This document shows, one piece after another, positions 17,540-26,385 of a stretch of DNA of 64,000 nucleotides. A program made the position numbers and the translations under genes. Under the pieces are notes generated by a model. It saw only the letters and a program-made list of their open reading frames with translations. It was not told the DNA's origin and made no database searches. The DNA is from Planctomycetia bacterium (GTDB lineage Bacteria; Planctomycetota; Planctomycetia; Pirellulales; PNKZ01), in contig JAIOPP010000006.1 of NCBI GenBank assembly GCA_021413845.1, positions 124,001 through 188,000 of the forward strand, read 5' to 3'. Numbering within the stretch: position 1 is the stretch's first letter; each line of letters starts with the position of its first letter.

Positions 17540-17904
17540 CGTGGTTTCCTCATAGATGCAAGACAGTGTGGTGGAAAATACTTCTTAAAACGGCGTAGCT
17601 CTTCCGTGTGTTTGCCGTGAGCATGAGGCAACGTCGAAAAACGCAGATCCGTGGTAAATACTCGCGGCCGACTTCGAGATGCTCGTATCGACTTGCAAAC
17701 TTCCTTCGATCGAAGATGCTGCTTGAACCGAGACTTCTCGGCGGTACATGTCGACGTATCCCGACGTGGGGTACTCGATGCGCCGAACAGTGTATCATTG
17801 CAGGATGCGGTTTTCATCATGGTGCGTGGTTTCGACGGGAATGCTGCCGGACGGTGAGCCGCTTCTCTGGGCGATAGTCGCCGGCGCCAGTTGTGAAGAG
17901 CCCC
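17540..17904. other. Divergent intergenic region, nothing recognised
   Basis: 365 bases between the DUF1254 gene (-) and the HEAGH gene (+). Several short frames cross it on both strands, but none shows a protein-like composition or a ribosome site. It should contain both promoters. Confidence 0.4.
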
Positions 17905-18426
17905 ATGAAGAGCCGCAACGATAAACTAATTCCTATGAGTTCCGGCCCCGGCTCGATCGAAACCGCGACCGCCTACCACGAAGCCGGCCATGCCGCGCTG
18001 GCGCTCGCGCTCGGTCGACCGGTGCAACGGGTAAGCATCTTGCCGAACCAACTCCGGCTCGGGCTGTGCGAGTTTAAGAAGGGATCGTTTCGTCCGTCGC
18101 ACGACGCGATCGAGACGGAGATTCTTATCCTTCTAGGTGGACTCGCAGCCGAGGCACGGCAGATGGGGGATTATGCCTGGGGTGGCGCATCGGCCGACCT
18201 GCGCGCAGTGCGAGGGCTCACCGAAATGCGCGCCGGCAGTGCCCGGCAAGTGGCCCGCCTCGAACGCCGGATGCTCGACAAAGCGGAGCACCTGTTAGAC
18301 CAACCGGGAGTCTGGGACGCCGTGACCCGGATTGCCGAGGAGCTCTTGAAGACAACGGTCATCAGCGGCCGGGCGGCGAAGCATCTTTTCGATCTGGCGA
18401 TGGCGCAGGCGGAGCGGCAAGGGTGA
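17905..18426 (+). CDS. Stand-alone M41-like (HEAGH) zinc metallopeptidase domain protein
   Basis: A 173-residue protein from the ATG at 17905, chosen because GAAGAG lies five bases upstream; a GTG at 17893 is also possible. The motif YHEAGHAAL is the HExxH zinc site, as in the peptidase half of FtsH (M41), and is followed by LGGLAAEAR, matching the GGRxAE region of that family. The AAA ATPase and the membrane helices of FtsH are absent, so it is either a specialised metallopeptidase fed by another unfoldase or a relic-like regulator. The third zinc ligand (usually a downstream Asp) may be in GGASADLRA. No signal peptide, so cytoplasmic. Confidence 0.75.
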   Translation: MKSRNDKLIPMSSGPGSIETATAYHEAGHAALALALGRPVQRVSILPNQLRLGLCEFKKGSFRPSHDAIETEILILLGGLAAEARQMGDYAWGGASADLRAVRGLTEMRAGSARQVARLERRMLDKAEHLLDQPGVWDAVTRIAEELLKTTVISGRAAKHLFDLAMAQAERQG

Positions 18427-18464
18427 ACTCCGGCGAACTCGATTCACTTTCAATATCCGAATAG

Positions 18465-19622
18465 CTACTCGTTCACGGATCCGAGATCCTCATACGCGAT
18501 TCTATAAACTTCCGGCGAATAGAATGTCCGAGGCTGAAAGCCCGGAAGTTCCTTCACGATCCCGATTTTTTCCAGTTCTTCCAAATGGCGTTGAGCGACT
18601 TGGTAGTAGACCTTCCATTCGATCGATAATTCCGAGATACCGATAAAAGGCCCGGTAAATAATCGCTTTGCCAATTCAACAAGCCTTGCGCGTTTGCCGA
18701 GTTTTCCGATTCGGTCTAAGTATTCTTCGTGCAGTTGCATTAAGCGATCACAACGTAGGATGGTATCCTTGGCCTGATAGATCGTTGCGCGCAGGCAAAA
18801 TGCGATCCAGGACGCCCAGTCGCCGGTGGAACTCACACGGTAAAGGTTGTCGACGTACTCTCTTCGATAGCGCTCGAAGTAATCGCTGAGATAAAGCCAA
18901 GGCTTCGTCATTTCGCATCGAGACTTCGTCATCAATGCCAATAGCAATCTACCGACACGTCCATTGCCGTCTTTGAAAGGATGAATCGTCTCAAACTGGT
19001 AATGAGCTAAGAAACAATCTACTAGGGGATCGAAACGGTTATTGTCGACGTGAAGATATTTTTCGAAGTCGTCTAAGCAGCGTGCCAGTTCAATTGGAGG
19101 CGGCGGCACGAAGCGACGGCTTTCCCCGATTGCAACCTGCACTTTGCGAAACTCGCCAGGCGTTTGATCGCCTCCTCGAACACCGGTCATTAAAGTGCGG
19201 TGCAAATCGCGAATCAATCTCAACGACAGCGGAAGGGGGTGCTCATCTCCTTGCTTGAGCGCGCGCCGATAGTTGAGGACTTCAGCGCTGCTTGACGCAC
19301 GGCCTTCGGCACTCGTGTCGTGAATTTTTTCAAACAAGAAGACTTGCCGCGGCGTGGCATAGGTTCCTTCGATCCTCGAAGATTGAAGTGCTTCTCTTGT
19401 CGCTAAGGGATTCAAGAGCATCGCTGGATTCGCGACTCGACGCCCAACTCCTTCTAAAAGGCTCAAATTGCTTCGTGCTTCTACGATCAACGGCCAAATT
19501 TCGTCCGTCAACTTGAAATCCGGCGGCAATGGATTCGGAACAAAAGCGCGGTCGGCAATTCCGTCCCATTGAATCGCGTGGAGGGTGCCAGGTGAGTTCG
19601 ATGCAAAATGGGATGTGTTCAT
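18465..19622 (-). CDS. Fic domain protein with N-terminal inhibitory motif and C-terminal winged helix
   Basis: A 385-residue protein from the ATG at 19622. The Fic core HPFKDGNGRVGR (214-225) is a complete match to HPFxxGNGRxxR, so AMP or other nucleotide transfer to a target hydroxyl is expected. The helix SSRIEGT (81-87) matches the (S/T)xxxE(G/N) inhibitory motif, placed N-terminal to the core, that blocks the ATP site in class II Fic proteins. The last ~80 residues look like a winged-helix domain. Members of this layout are usually single-gene regulators or toxins held in check internally. No antitoxin gene is adjacent. The upstream region is strikingly AT-rich compared with its surroundings, hinting at acquisition. 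Confidence 0.9.
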   Translation of the reverse strand: MNTSHFASNSPGTLHAIQWDGIADRAFVPNPLPPDFKLTDEIWPLIVEARSNLSLLEGVGRRVANPAMLLNPLATREALQSSRIEGTYATPRQVFLFEKIHDTSAEGRASSSAEVLNYRRALKQGDEHPLPLSLRLIRDLHRTLMTGVRGGDQTPGEFRKVQVAIGESRRFVPPPPIELARCLDDFEKYLHVDNNRFDPLVDCFLAHYQFETIHPFKDGNGRVGRLLLALMTKSRCEMTKPWLYLSDYFERYRREYVDNLYRVSSTGDWASWIAFCLRATIYQAKDTILRCDRLMQLHEEYLDRIGKLGKRARLVELAKRLFTGPFIGISELSIEWKVYYQVAQRHLEELEKIGIVKELPGFQPRTFYSPEVYRIAYEDLGSVNE

Positions 19623-20239
19623 ACGACCAGTGCAGATGCTAACGAAAGGGAGTCTAAGTATTATTCTCGTCCGAAAATCATAAGAGAGGAGCCTCTCTGT
19701 ATTGATTTTTACTTGAATTCGCATAAGTCATTTTATTTTAATCACTTAAATAGTATTAAAAGATAGATTTTTAGTCGTTATCCCGTTTGAAATCAGTTAA
19801 TTCGGGGGGGGTCATGAATGTGCGGTTATAAGTTGCCGCTTCGTCCAATGCTCCTTTATCTTTGCACTTCCCTCCCCTATACTGAATCGCTTATCGATCA
19901 ATGCTACTCGGGCCAGTTTCAGATTTCCCTGCCGATGTTCTTGGGCGGGCCGTGGTTCTCGAATCGTGGGTCTAACGACCGCGCACTTCGATCACGGCTT
20001 CTGAACGGTAACGACTCTGAACAGTACCTGACGCGTTCGATCAACCCGTGTGTATAGGGTAGACGGTTCCGACGGCTCGCAGCAATGTTTGCGCGAGGTC
20101 GCTCGACTGAACCGTAGAACGGCGTCTCGCCTGCGACTTTTCGTCGACGGGCTCGCGATTTGTTTCGCGCCGACGTCGGTCGCTCTTTGCGCGGAGGCAA
20201 ACCAGGTGCTCCGTTACTCGTTCTTTAGGTACATGCTGA
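19623..20239. other. Long intergenic region with AT-rich half
   Basis: 617 bases without a convincing gene. The part next to fic (about 19640-19800) is AT-rich and probably holds its promoter. The remaining ~430 bases lead to the DEAD-box helicase and may form a long 5' untranslated leader, as is common for cold-shock helicases in other bacteria. A short frame at 19818-20057 has no protein-like features. No definite promoter boxes or stable riboswitch structure could be assigned by eye. Confidence 0.45.
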
Positions 20240-22336
20240 ATGTCTTCCCCTATGTCTGAATTGAATTCCGAAGTCGAAACGGTCGTCGCCGATGCCGTCG
20301 CCGAAATCATCGCGACCGAGTCCGTAGCCGTCGAAGCGGTTACCGTCGTCGTCGACGATCCATTTGCCGAAGCGCGAGCTGCGAAGAAAGCAGCGAAAGC
20401 GGCCAAGGCCGCCGCGAAAGCTGCGCTGCAAGCGGAAGCCGCGAAAGCCAAGGAAGCCGAAATCGAAGCTTTGATGGCCGAGGCGGCACAATTGGATGCG
20501 CAAGTGAAGTCGGCTGCGGCGGCTGCCGCTCAGGCCGAAGCCGCTTCCGCCGGTGCGCTGCGCTCCGATACGGAAGGGGGCGTGAAGTTCGACGAACTTA
20601 ATCTGCATGCGCCGATTCTCGCAGCGATCAAAAACGCCGGCTATGAGATCGCCACGCCGATCCAAGCCCGCGCGATTCCGCTGTTGCTCGAAGGGCGCGA
20701 CGTGCTCGGCCAAGCGCAAACCGGCACCGGCAAGACCGCAGCCTTCGCGCTGCCGCTGTTGCAACGGATCGATCTCAAGAAGAACGTCACGCAAGTCCTC
20801 GTACTCACGCCGACGCGCGAACTCGCGATTCAAGTCGCCGAGTCGTTCGAGCGCTACGCCTCGGGCACGCCCGGCTTGCGAGTTCTCGCCGTCTACGGCG
20901 GTCAAGACTACAACGTCCAGTTCCGCGGTTTGGATCGGGGCGTGCATGTCGTCGTCGGCACTCCCGGCCGCGTGATGGATCACATGCGTCGTGGTTCGCT
21001 GAAGCTCGAAGGCCTCACCGGCCTCGTGCTTGACGAAGCGGACGAGATGCTCAACATGGGCTTCGCCGAAGACGTCGAATGGATTCTCGAGCAAACGCCT
21101 GCCGAGCGACAGATCGCACTCTTCTCGGCCACGATGCCCGAGCAGATTCGCCGCATTGCGCAAAAGTATCTACGCAACCCGGCCGAGATCACGATCAAGC
21201 AAAAGACAGCCACCGCGGATACCGTGACGCAGCGGTTCGTCGTGTCGCAACAGCACCAAAAACAGGCCGTTTTGGCGCGACTGTTGGAAGCCGAGCCGAT
21301 CGACGGAGTGCTCATTTTCGTGAAGACGAAGAGCACGACCGAGCCTTTGGCCGAGTTCCTGGCGAGCCACGGACACCGCACCGGTGCGCTTAACGGCGAC
21401 GTGCCGCAAAAGCAGCGCGAACGGATCGTCGAGAACCTGAAGGCCGGCAAGCTCGACGTCATCATCGCAACCGACGTCGCGGCTCGCGGGCTCGATGTGC
21501 AGCGCATCAGCCACGTCATCAACTACGATCTTCCGTTCGATAGCGAAAGCTATGTGCATCGGATCGGCCGGACGGGCCGCGCCGGTCGAACAGGCCACGC
21601 GATCTTGTTCCTCCATCCGCGCGAGCGCAACTTGCTCCGCCGCTTAGAGCAAGCCACGCGGCAAACGATCGAGCCGATGGAGATTCCCACGAAGCGTACG
21701 ATCAACCAGCGACGTGTCGCACGTTTCCATGAAGCCATCACCGCGAACATGGAACATCGCGACTTCAACAGCTTCGTCTCGCTCGTCGAACAGTACCGCG
21801 GCGACCATCCGGAAGTGCCGACGGAGAAGATCGCCGCAGCCTTAGCCGCGATGGTCGTCGGCGATGCGCCGATGATGTTGACCGAAGATCTGCAATCGAC
21901 GACGTTCGCCGATAGTCGCGATCGCAACAACGGCCCGCGCGGCAACGCTCGCGACGGTCGTGGTCGCGAGGGAGATGCGCGAGGCAATCGTCGTGGTCCG
22001 GTCGAAGGTCGCAGCCCGGAACGCATGGAGACGTTCCGTGTCGAAGTCGGCTACGCCCATAAGGTGAAGCCGGGGAATATCGTCGGCGCGATCGCCAACG
22101 AAACCGGCCTCGGCAGCGGTATCATCGGACGCATCGAAATCTTCGACGAGCACAGCACGGTCGACCTCTTGGCCGGGATGCCGAGCGAAATGTTCCTCGC
22201 GCTGAAGCAAGTGCGCGTCGGCGGCCGAAAGCTCAACATCACCCGTGCCGGCGAGACTCCGACTTACGCGCAAGAGGGCGAAGGGGCTCCGAAGAAGTTC
22301 AAGAAGAAGCCGAAGTTCGATAGTGCGCAAGCGTAA
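20240..22336 (+). CDS. deaD: DEAD-box ATP-dependent RNA helicase (DeaD/CsdA type)
   Basis: A 698-residue protein. Residues 1-115 are an Ala/Glu/Lys-rich, helix-prone extension not seen in standard DeaD. The helicase core is complete: Q-motif (TPIQARA), AQTGTGKT, PTREL, DEAD, SAT, ATDVAARGLD and HRIGRTGR. A helical linker and an Arg/Gly/Asn-rich stretch (about 555-600) follow, then a DbpA-like RNA-binding domain (VEVGYAHKVKPGNIVGAI) and a Lys-rich tail. It unwinds RNA in ribosome assembly and mRNA turnover, especially in the cold. The ATG at 20240 and another four codons later are both possible. It ends at a strong terminator. Confidence 0.93.
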   Translation: MSSPMSELNSEVETVVADAVAEIIATESVAVEAVTVVVDDPFAEARAAKKAAKAAKAAAKAALQAEAAKAKEAEIEALMAEAAQLDAQVKSAAAAAAQAEAASAGALRSDTEGGVKFDELNLHAPILAAIKNAGYEIATPIQARAIPLLLEGRDVLGQAQTGTGKTAAFALPLLQRIDLKKNVTQVLVLTPTRELAIQVAESFERYASGTPGLRVLAVYGGQDYNVQFRGLDRGVHVVVGTPGRVMDHMRRGSLKLEGLTGLVLDEADEMLNMGFAEDVEWILEQTPAERQIALFSATMPEQIRRIAQKYLRNPAEITIKQKTATADTVTQRFVVSQQHQKQAVLARLLEAEPIDGVLIFVKTKSTTEPLAEFLASHGHRTGALNGDVPQKQRERIVENLKAGKLDVIIATDVAARGLDVQRISHVINYDLPFDSESYVHRIGRTGRAGRTGHAILFLHPRERNLLRRLEQATRQTIEPMEIPTKRTINQRRVARFHEAITANMEHRDFNSFVSLVEQYRGDHPEVPTEKIAAALAAMVVGDAPMMLTEDLQSTTFADSRDRNNGPRGNARDGRGREGDARGNRRGPVEGRSPERMETFRVEVGYAHKVKPGNIVGAIANETGLGSGIIGRIEIFDEHSTVDLLAGMPSEMFLALKQVRVGGRKLNITRAGETPTYAQEGEGAPKKFKKKPKFDSAQA

Positions 22337-22371
22337 GCTTCGCATAGCGAACGCGATCACGTAACGAATCA

Positions 22372-22406
22372 CAGCGGCGCGAATGAATCATTCGCGCCGC
22401 TGTTTT
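22372..22406 (+). terminator. Rho-independent terminator of deaD
   Basis: A 15-bp perfect palindrome (CAGCGGCGCGAATGA with its complement at 22388-22402) followed by five T residues, 35 bases after the helicase stop. Confidence 0.9.
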
Positions 22407-22413
22407 TGCAGGC

Positions 22414-22513
22414 GATCGTTCGATAGCCGCAGATGCATATCTGCGGGGAGGCCATCGCAGAACTACGCCGCGCCGAGCTGCCGGGGATATTCATCCCCGG
22501 CTATCGAACGATC
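22414..22513. repeat. Branched inverted repeat, REP/MITE-like
   Basis: Outer arms GATCGTTCGATAGCCG (22414-22429) and CGGCTATCGAACGATC (22498-22513) are exact complements over 16 bases. Inside lie two hairpins: CCGCAGAT/ATCTGCGG (22427-22446) and CCGGGGAT/ATCCCCGG (22481-22500). The whole could fold as a three-way junction. The right half (stem, ATTCA loop, CTAT-GAACG) matches the element at 4330-4359. It has no coding capacity and is placed just after a terminator, as typical for dispersed extragenic palindromes mobilised by Y1-type transposases, none of which is in the window. Confidence 0.6.
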
Positions 22514-22644
22514 TGATTGCGCTCGAAGTCACTCGATTCTTTACGAATCGACGCCGCTAGATACGACATTTCCATCGCCTACTTCTCGCTGCATTCTCCT
22601 GCGCGGCGAGATATAATTGGGCGTTCGTTTTCGCGAGGAGCTTT

Positions 22645-23055
22645 ATGAGAACGAAGAAAGAAATTGCCCGGTCACTGCAAGACTTTGTTTTTACGAAGGA
22701 AGCCGAAGCTGATTTGCAGGTACTCGCTGAAGAGATCTCCACACATCCGAAGAAAAACGAATTGATCGAAGACGTGCTCAAGCTCTTCGAACGATTCCCG
22801 TACGAAGACTTTGGTGCCCCAGGACCGCTGGCGCACGCCGTCGAGGAGCATTACAAAAAGGGTTACGTCGATCGGCTCGCAGAATCGCTTGAGAGACAGC
22901 CGACCTCGTTGACTATCTGGCTCGCCAACCGAATCGTGAATGCCGGAGATAAGAATCACATGCGGTTCTTGAAGCTATTGGTCCAAGTATCTCAGCGAAG
23001 GGATGTGGACCGACAAGTTGCAAAACAGGCAAAAGAGTTTGCGAGTATACGTTGA
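22645..23055 (+). CDS. Small soluble protein of unknown function, possibly immunity-like
   Basis: A 136-residue, acidic and mostly helical protein with a clear AGGAG ribosome site eight bases before its ATG. No signal peptide, membrane segment or catalytic motif is visible. The central segment (FPYEDFGAPGPLAHAVEEHY, then ERQPTSLTIWLANRI) recalls small immunity proteins of polymorphic-toxin systems, but that is recollection of a pattern, not a search result, and no toxin gene is adjacent. Base composition is slightly less GC-rich than that of its neighbours. The stop is directly followed by an in-phase ATG of the next frame, though the cytochrome gene probably starts further on. Confidence 0.65.
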   Translation: MRTKKEIARSLQDFVFTKEAEADLQVLAEEISTHPKKNELIEDVLKLFERFPYEDFGAPGPLAHAVEEHYKKGYVDRLAESLERQPTSLTIWLANRIVNAGDKNHMRFLKLLVQVSQRRDVDRQVAKQAKEFASIR

Positions 23056-23127
23056 ATGTCGACGATCCTCTTGGCGGTGGCTCCATCAATCAATCCGGTA
23101 TTTCGCTTGAATCCAGAGGTACGACGA

Positions 23128-26100
23128 ATGCTCTGCCGTAGTATGCCGAAGCTCAGCTCGCTAAATTTCTTCGCGATTGCGGTCTTCCTAGTCGCGTATG
23201 GTTCCACGCTTTCCGCAGCCGAATCGTCGGCTCCCATCGAGTTCAATCGCGATATCCGGCCGATTCTGTCCGACAAATGCTTCGCTTGTCATGGGCTCGA
23301 CGCCAAGCATCGCGAAGCGGAGCTCCGACTCGACACGCTCGAAGGAGCGATCGCCGACCACGACGGACATCGAGCCTTAGTGCCGCGCGATTTGAACAAG
23401 AGCGAGCTCTGGCAGCGGATCATCACGACGGACGCCGAGAAGCGAATGCCGCCGGCCGATTCGAATAAGTCGTTGACCGCTTCGGAAAAAGATTTGATCC
23501 GGCGGTGGATCGAGCAAGGAGCCCCATATCAAAAGCATTGGGCCTTCGAGGCACCCGCGAAGGTGGAAGTGCCGAAGTTGGAATCTTCCAAGGCTGGTCA
23601 AACTTCGAACCCGCTCGATGCGTTTCTTCTCGACCGACTCCAGCGTGAAAAGCTCGCGCTGAATCCCGAGGCCTCGCGCGAGACGCTCGTGCGTCGCGTG
23701 GCGTTCTCGCTCACCGGCCTGCCGCCGACTCCGGCGGAAGTCGACGACTACGTGAACGACCGCTCGCCCGATGCTTACGAACGGATGGTCGATCGGTATC
23801 TCGCCTCGCCGCGCTTCGGCGAAGAGATGGCTCGCTACTGGCTCGATCTGGCCCGCTATGCCGACACACACGGCTTGCATCTCGACAACGAGCGGCAAAT
23901 GTGGGCCTATCGCGATTGGGTCGTCGGAGCATTCAACCGGAATCAGCCGTTCGACAAGTTCACGATCGAGCAGATCGCCGGCGACATGCTCCCGAACGCA
24001 ACGAAAGAACAGCAGACCGCGACCGGCTTCAATCGCTGCAACGTCACGACGAGCGAGGGAGGTTCGATCAACGACGAACTCTTGTATCGCTACGCCGTCG
24101 ACCGTACGAGCACCACGATGGAAGTTTGGCTCGGGCTCACCGGCGGCTGTGCCGTGTGCCACGATCATAAGTTCGACCCGATCTCGCATCGCGAGTTCTA
24201 TTCGATGTACGCGTTCTTCAACTCCGCGGCCGATCCCGGCGCCGACGGGAACCTCTTACTGACGAAACCCGTCTTGAAACTCGCCACGACCGAGCAAGAC
24301 AAGAAACTCGCCGAGCTTCAAGCTCGCATCACATCCGCGCAAAAGCAGATCGACGAAGCGATCGCGAAAGTGAAATACGTCGACCCGGCGACGATCGAGC
24401 CGAAGCCTCCGATCGAAGAAAAGGAAACGATCTGGCTCGACGACGACTTCCCGGCCGGCGCGAAGTTGCAATCGCAACCACCGACCGTCCCCGCGCAGTG
24501 GATCACCTCGACGAAGGCCGGTGATGTCGTCAGCGGCAAGCGAGCGCTGCGCCGAACCGAAGGGGGCCTCGCGCAAGACTTCTACGCCGGGGGTGCGGTG
24601 CCGTTCGACGTTCCGCCGGGTGCCGAGTTCTTCTTACACGTGCTCATCGACCCGCAAGATCCGCCCAAAGCCGTCATGCTGCAGCTACACAACAGCGGCT
24701 GGAACCAACGGGCCGTCTGGGGCAATGTCGATGCCATTGCACTAGGTGCGAAAGGAACGAGGCAGCGTGTCCACATGGGTCCGTTGCCGCCGGCCGGTGA
24801 ATGGACGCGGCTCGTCGTCTCGGCCGAGAAGCTCGGCTTGAAACCGGGCGACGATATCACGGGCTTCTCCCTCACGCTAAAAGACGGCACCGTGACTTGG
24901 GACAAAGTCGGCATGACCGGCCGCACCGATCCCGGAGCCGATCCCGAGCGCTCGCTGCTCGCTTGGCGCAAAGGCGCCGCAGGCAAGGACACGCAAGGAG
25001 TGTCGGTCGACGTAAATAAAGTTCTCAAGGCAGGGCTCGCGAAGAAGCTTACTCCGGCCGAAGAGAAACTGCTGCAAGACTATTACATTCAACAAGTATG
25101 CGTCGACACGAAGGAGTCGCTCAAGAAACCGACGGCGGAGCTCGCCGATGCCAAAGCCAAGTTCGACGCGCTCGACAAGACGATCCCGAGCACGTTCATC
25201 TACAACGATCTTCCGACGCCGCGCGATAGCTTCGTGATGATTCGAGGCCAATACAATCAGCCGGGCGAAAAGGTCGAACCGGCGGTGCTTGCGGTTCTGC
25301 CGCCGCTCAAGAAGGCCGATCCGAAAGCGCGGGCCACGCGGCTCGATCTCGCCCGCTGGCTCGTCGCGCCGGAGAATCCGTTGACGGCGCGCGTGACCGT
25401 GAACCGCTTCTGGCAACAATTCTTCGGCACCGGTTTGGTGCGCTCGAGCGCCGACTTCGGTTCGCAAGGAGAACCGCCGAGCCATCCCGAACTGCTCGAT
25501 TGGTTGGCGCTCCGATTTATGCACGGCTCGAACCCGCCGGCCGCGAAAGAGCAAGCGGCGAAAGATAGCGCCGGCCCGTGGGACGTGAAAGGCTTGATCC
25601 GACTAATGCTGACGTCGGCCGCGTTCAAACAGACGGCCCGCGTGACGCCGGCCTTGGTCGAGCGTGATCCTGAGAATCGGTTGCTCGCGCGTGGCCCGCG
25701 CTTCCGCTTGGATGCCGAACAACTCCGCGACAACGTTCTCTTCGTCAGCGGGCTCATGGATCACACGATGGGAGGCAAAGGGGTGAACCCTTACCAACCG
25801 CCGAACGTGTGGGAACCTGTCGGCTTCGTCGGCTCGAACACGCGTAACTACAAGCAAGATACCGGCTCGGCGTTGTATCGACGCAGCCTGTATACGTTCC
25901 TGAAGCGAACGGCACCGCCGCCGTTTATGGTGAACTTCGACGGCCCGAACCGAGAACAATTCTGTTCCCGGCGCGAGCGGAGCAACACGCCGCTGCAAGC
26001 CTTGCAGCTCATGAACGACGTGCAGCACATCGAAGCGGCCCGAGCGCTCGGCGAGCGCATGTTGAAAGAAGGGGGCAAGACGCCGGAAGAACGGATTCAA

Positions 26101-26334
26101 TTCGCGTTCCGTGTCGTGCTGTCGCGCAAGCCGGAAGCCGATGAGATGAAGATCGTGCTCGAGGAGCTTGCCGCGCACCGCGCGAAGTTCGCGAAAGACG
26201 AAGCAAGCGCGAAACTTGCGATCGCGCATGGAGAATCGAAGCCGGATGCCAAGCTCGCGCCGGTCGAACTGGCCGCCTACACCCTCACGGCCGGCATGCT
26301 TTTGAACCTCGACGAGACGTTGAATCGCAACTGA
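23128..26334 (+). CDS. PSCyt1-DUF1549-DUF1553 exported cytochrome with inserted beta-sandwich
   Basis: A 1068-residue protein. The ATG at 23128 has AGAGG at the right distance and opens a signal peptide ending in LSAAES; an ATG at 23056 gives an implausible extension. CFACH (51-55) is in the planctomycete cytochrome domain, DUF1549 follows with CAVCH (341-345) in CHDHKFDP. Between it and DUF1553, residues about 430-600 form a laminin-G-like beta-sandwich (WLDDDFPAGAKL to VTWDKVGM), possibly binding carbohydrate. DUF1553 is complete, including LALYRR-type and RSNTPLQALQLMND motifs and the helical tail, which makes this copy a good reference for what the broken copy at 9517 has lost. A DUF1501 partner follows 51 bases later. 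Confidence 0.92.
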   Translation: MLCRSMPKLSSLNFFAIAVFLVAYGSTLSAAESSAPIEFNRDIRPILSDKCFACHGLDAKHREAELRLDTLEGAIADHDGHRALVPRDLNKSELWQRIITTDAEKRMPPADSNKSLTASEKDLIRRWIEQGAPYQKHWAFEAPAKVEVPKLESSKAGQTSNPLDAFLLDRLQREKLALNPEASRETLVRRVAFSLTGLPPTPAEVDDYVNDRSPDAYERMVDRYLASPRFGEEMARYWLDLARYADTHGLHLDNERQMWAYRDWVVGAFNRNQPFDKFTIEQIAGDMLPNATKEQQTATGFNRCNVTTSEGGSINDELLYRYAVDRTSTTMEVWLGLTGGCAVCHDHKFDPISHREFYSMYAFFNSAADPGADGNLLLTKPVLKLATTEQDKKLAELQARITSAQKQIDEAIAKVKYVDPATIEPKPPIEEKETIWLDDDFPAGAKLQSQPPTVPAQWITSTKAGDVVSGKRALRRTEGGLAQDFYAGGAVPFDVPPGAEFFLHVLIDPQDPPKAVMLQLHNSGWNQRAVWGNVDAIALGAKGTRQRVHMGPLPPAGEWTRLVVSAEKLGLKPGDDITGFSLTLKDGTVTWDKVGMTGRTDPGADPERSLLAWRKGAAGKDTQGVSVDVNKVLKAGLAKKLTPAEEKLLQDYYIQQVCVDTKESLKKPTAELADAKAKFDALDKTIPSTFIYNDLPTPRDSFVMIRGQYNQPGEKVEPAVLAVLPPLKKADPKARATRLDLARWLVAPENPLTARVTVNRFWQQFFGTGLVRSSADFGSQGEPPSHPELLDWLALRFMHGSNPPAAKEQAAKDSAGPWDVKGLIRLMLTSAAFKQTARVTPALVERDPENRLLARGPRFRLDAEQLRDNVLFVSGLMDHTMGGKGVNPYQPPNVWEPVGFVGSNTRNYKQDTGSALYRRSLYTFLKRTAPPPFMVNFDGPNREQFCSRRERSNTPLQALQLMNDVQHIEAARALGERMLKEGGKTPEERIQFAFRVVLSRKPEADEMKIVLEELAAHRAKFAKDEASAKLAIAHGESKPDAKLAPVELAAYTLTAGMLLNLDETLNRN

Positions 26335-26385
26335 TGCTGCGCTGAATCGATACTCAAATTTTTCCTCCACCCGCCTAGCGGACGA

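Larger units (their letters stand above)
22337..22644. other. Intergenic region holding a terminator and a branched palindrome
   Basis: 308 bases between the helicase and the small orphan gene. It contains the helicase terminator, a REP-like branched inverted repeat (both listed separately) and, at its right end, the promoter and AGGAG ribosome site of the next gene. Confidence 0.6.

Noticed and set aside
18465-19622. Fic-antitoxin (two-gene) system
   Set aside because: The inhibitory motif is inside the same protein and no small partner gene flanks it.
19818-20057. 79-residue frame between fic and deaD
   Set aside because: No ribosome site, no signal or domain, and composition unlike the neighbouring genes.
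22372-22406. Part of the branched palindrome
   Set aside because: Its stem is independent of the palindrome arms and it has a T run, so it is the helicase terminator.
22645-23055. Toxin-antitoxin pair with the gene upstream or downstream
   Set aside because: Neighbours are a helicase and a cytochrome; no toxin-like partner of suitable size is adjacent.
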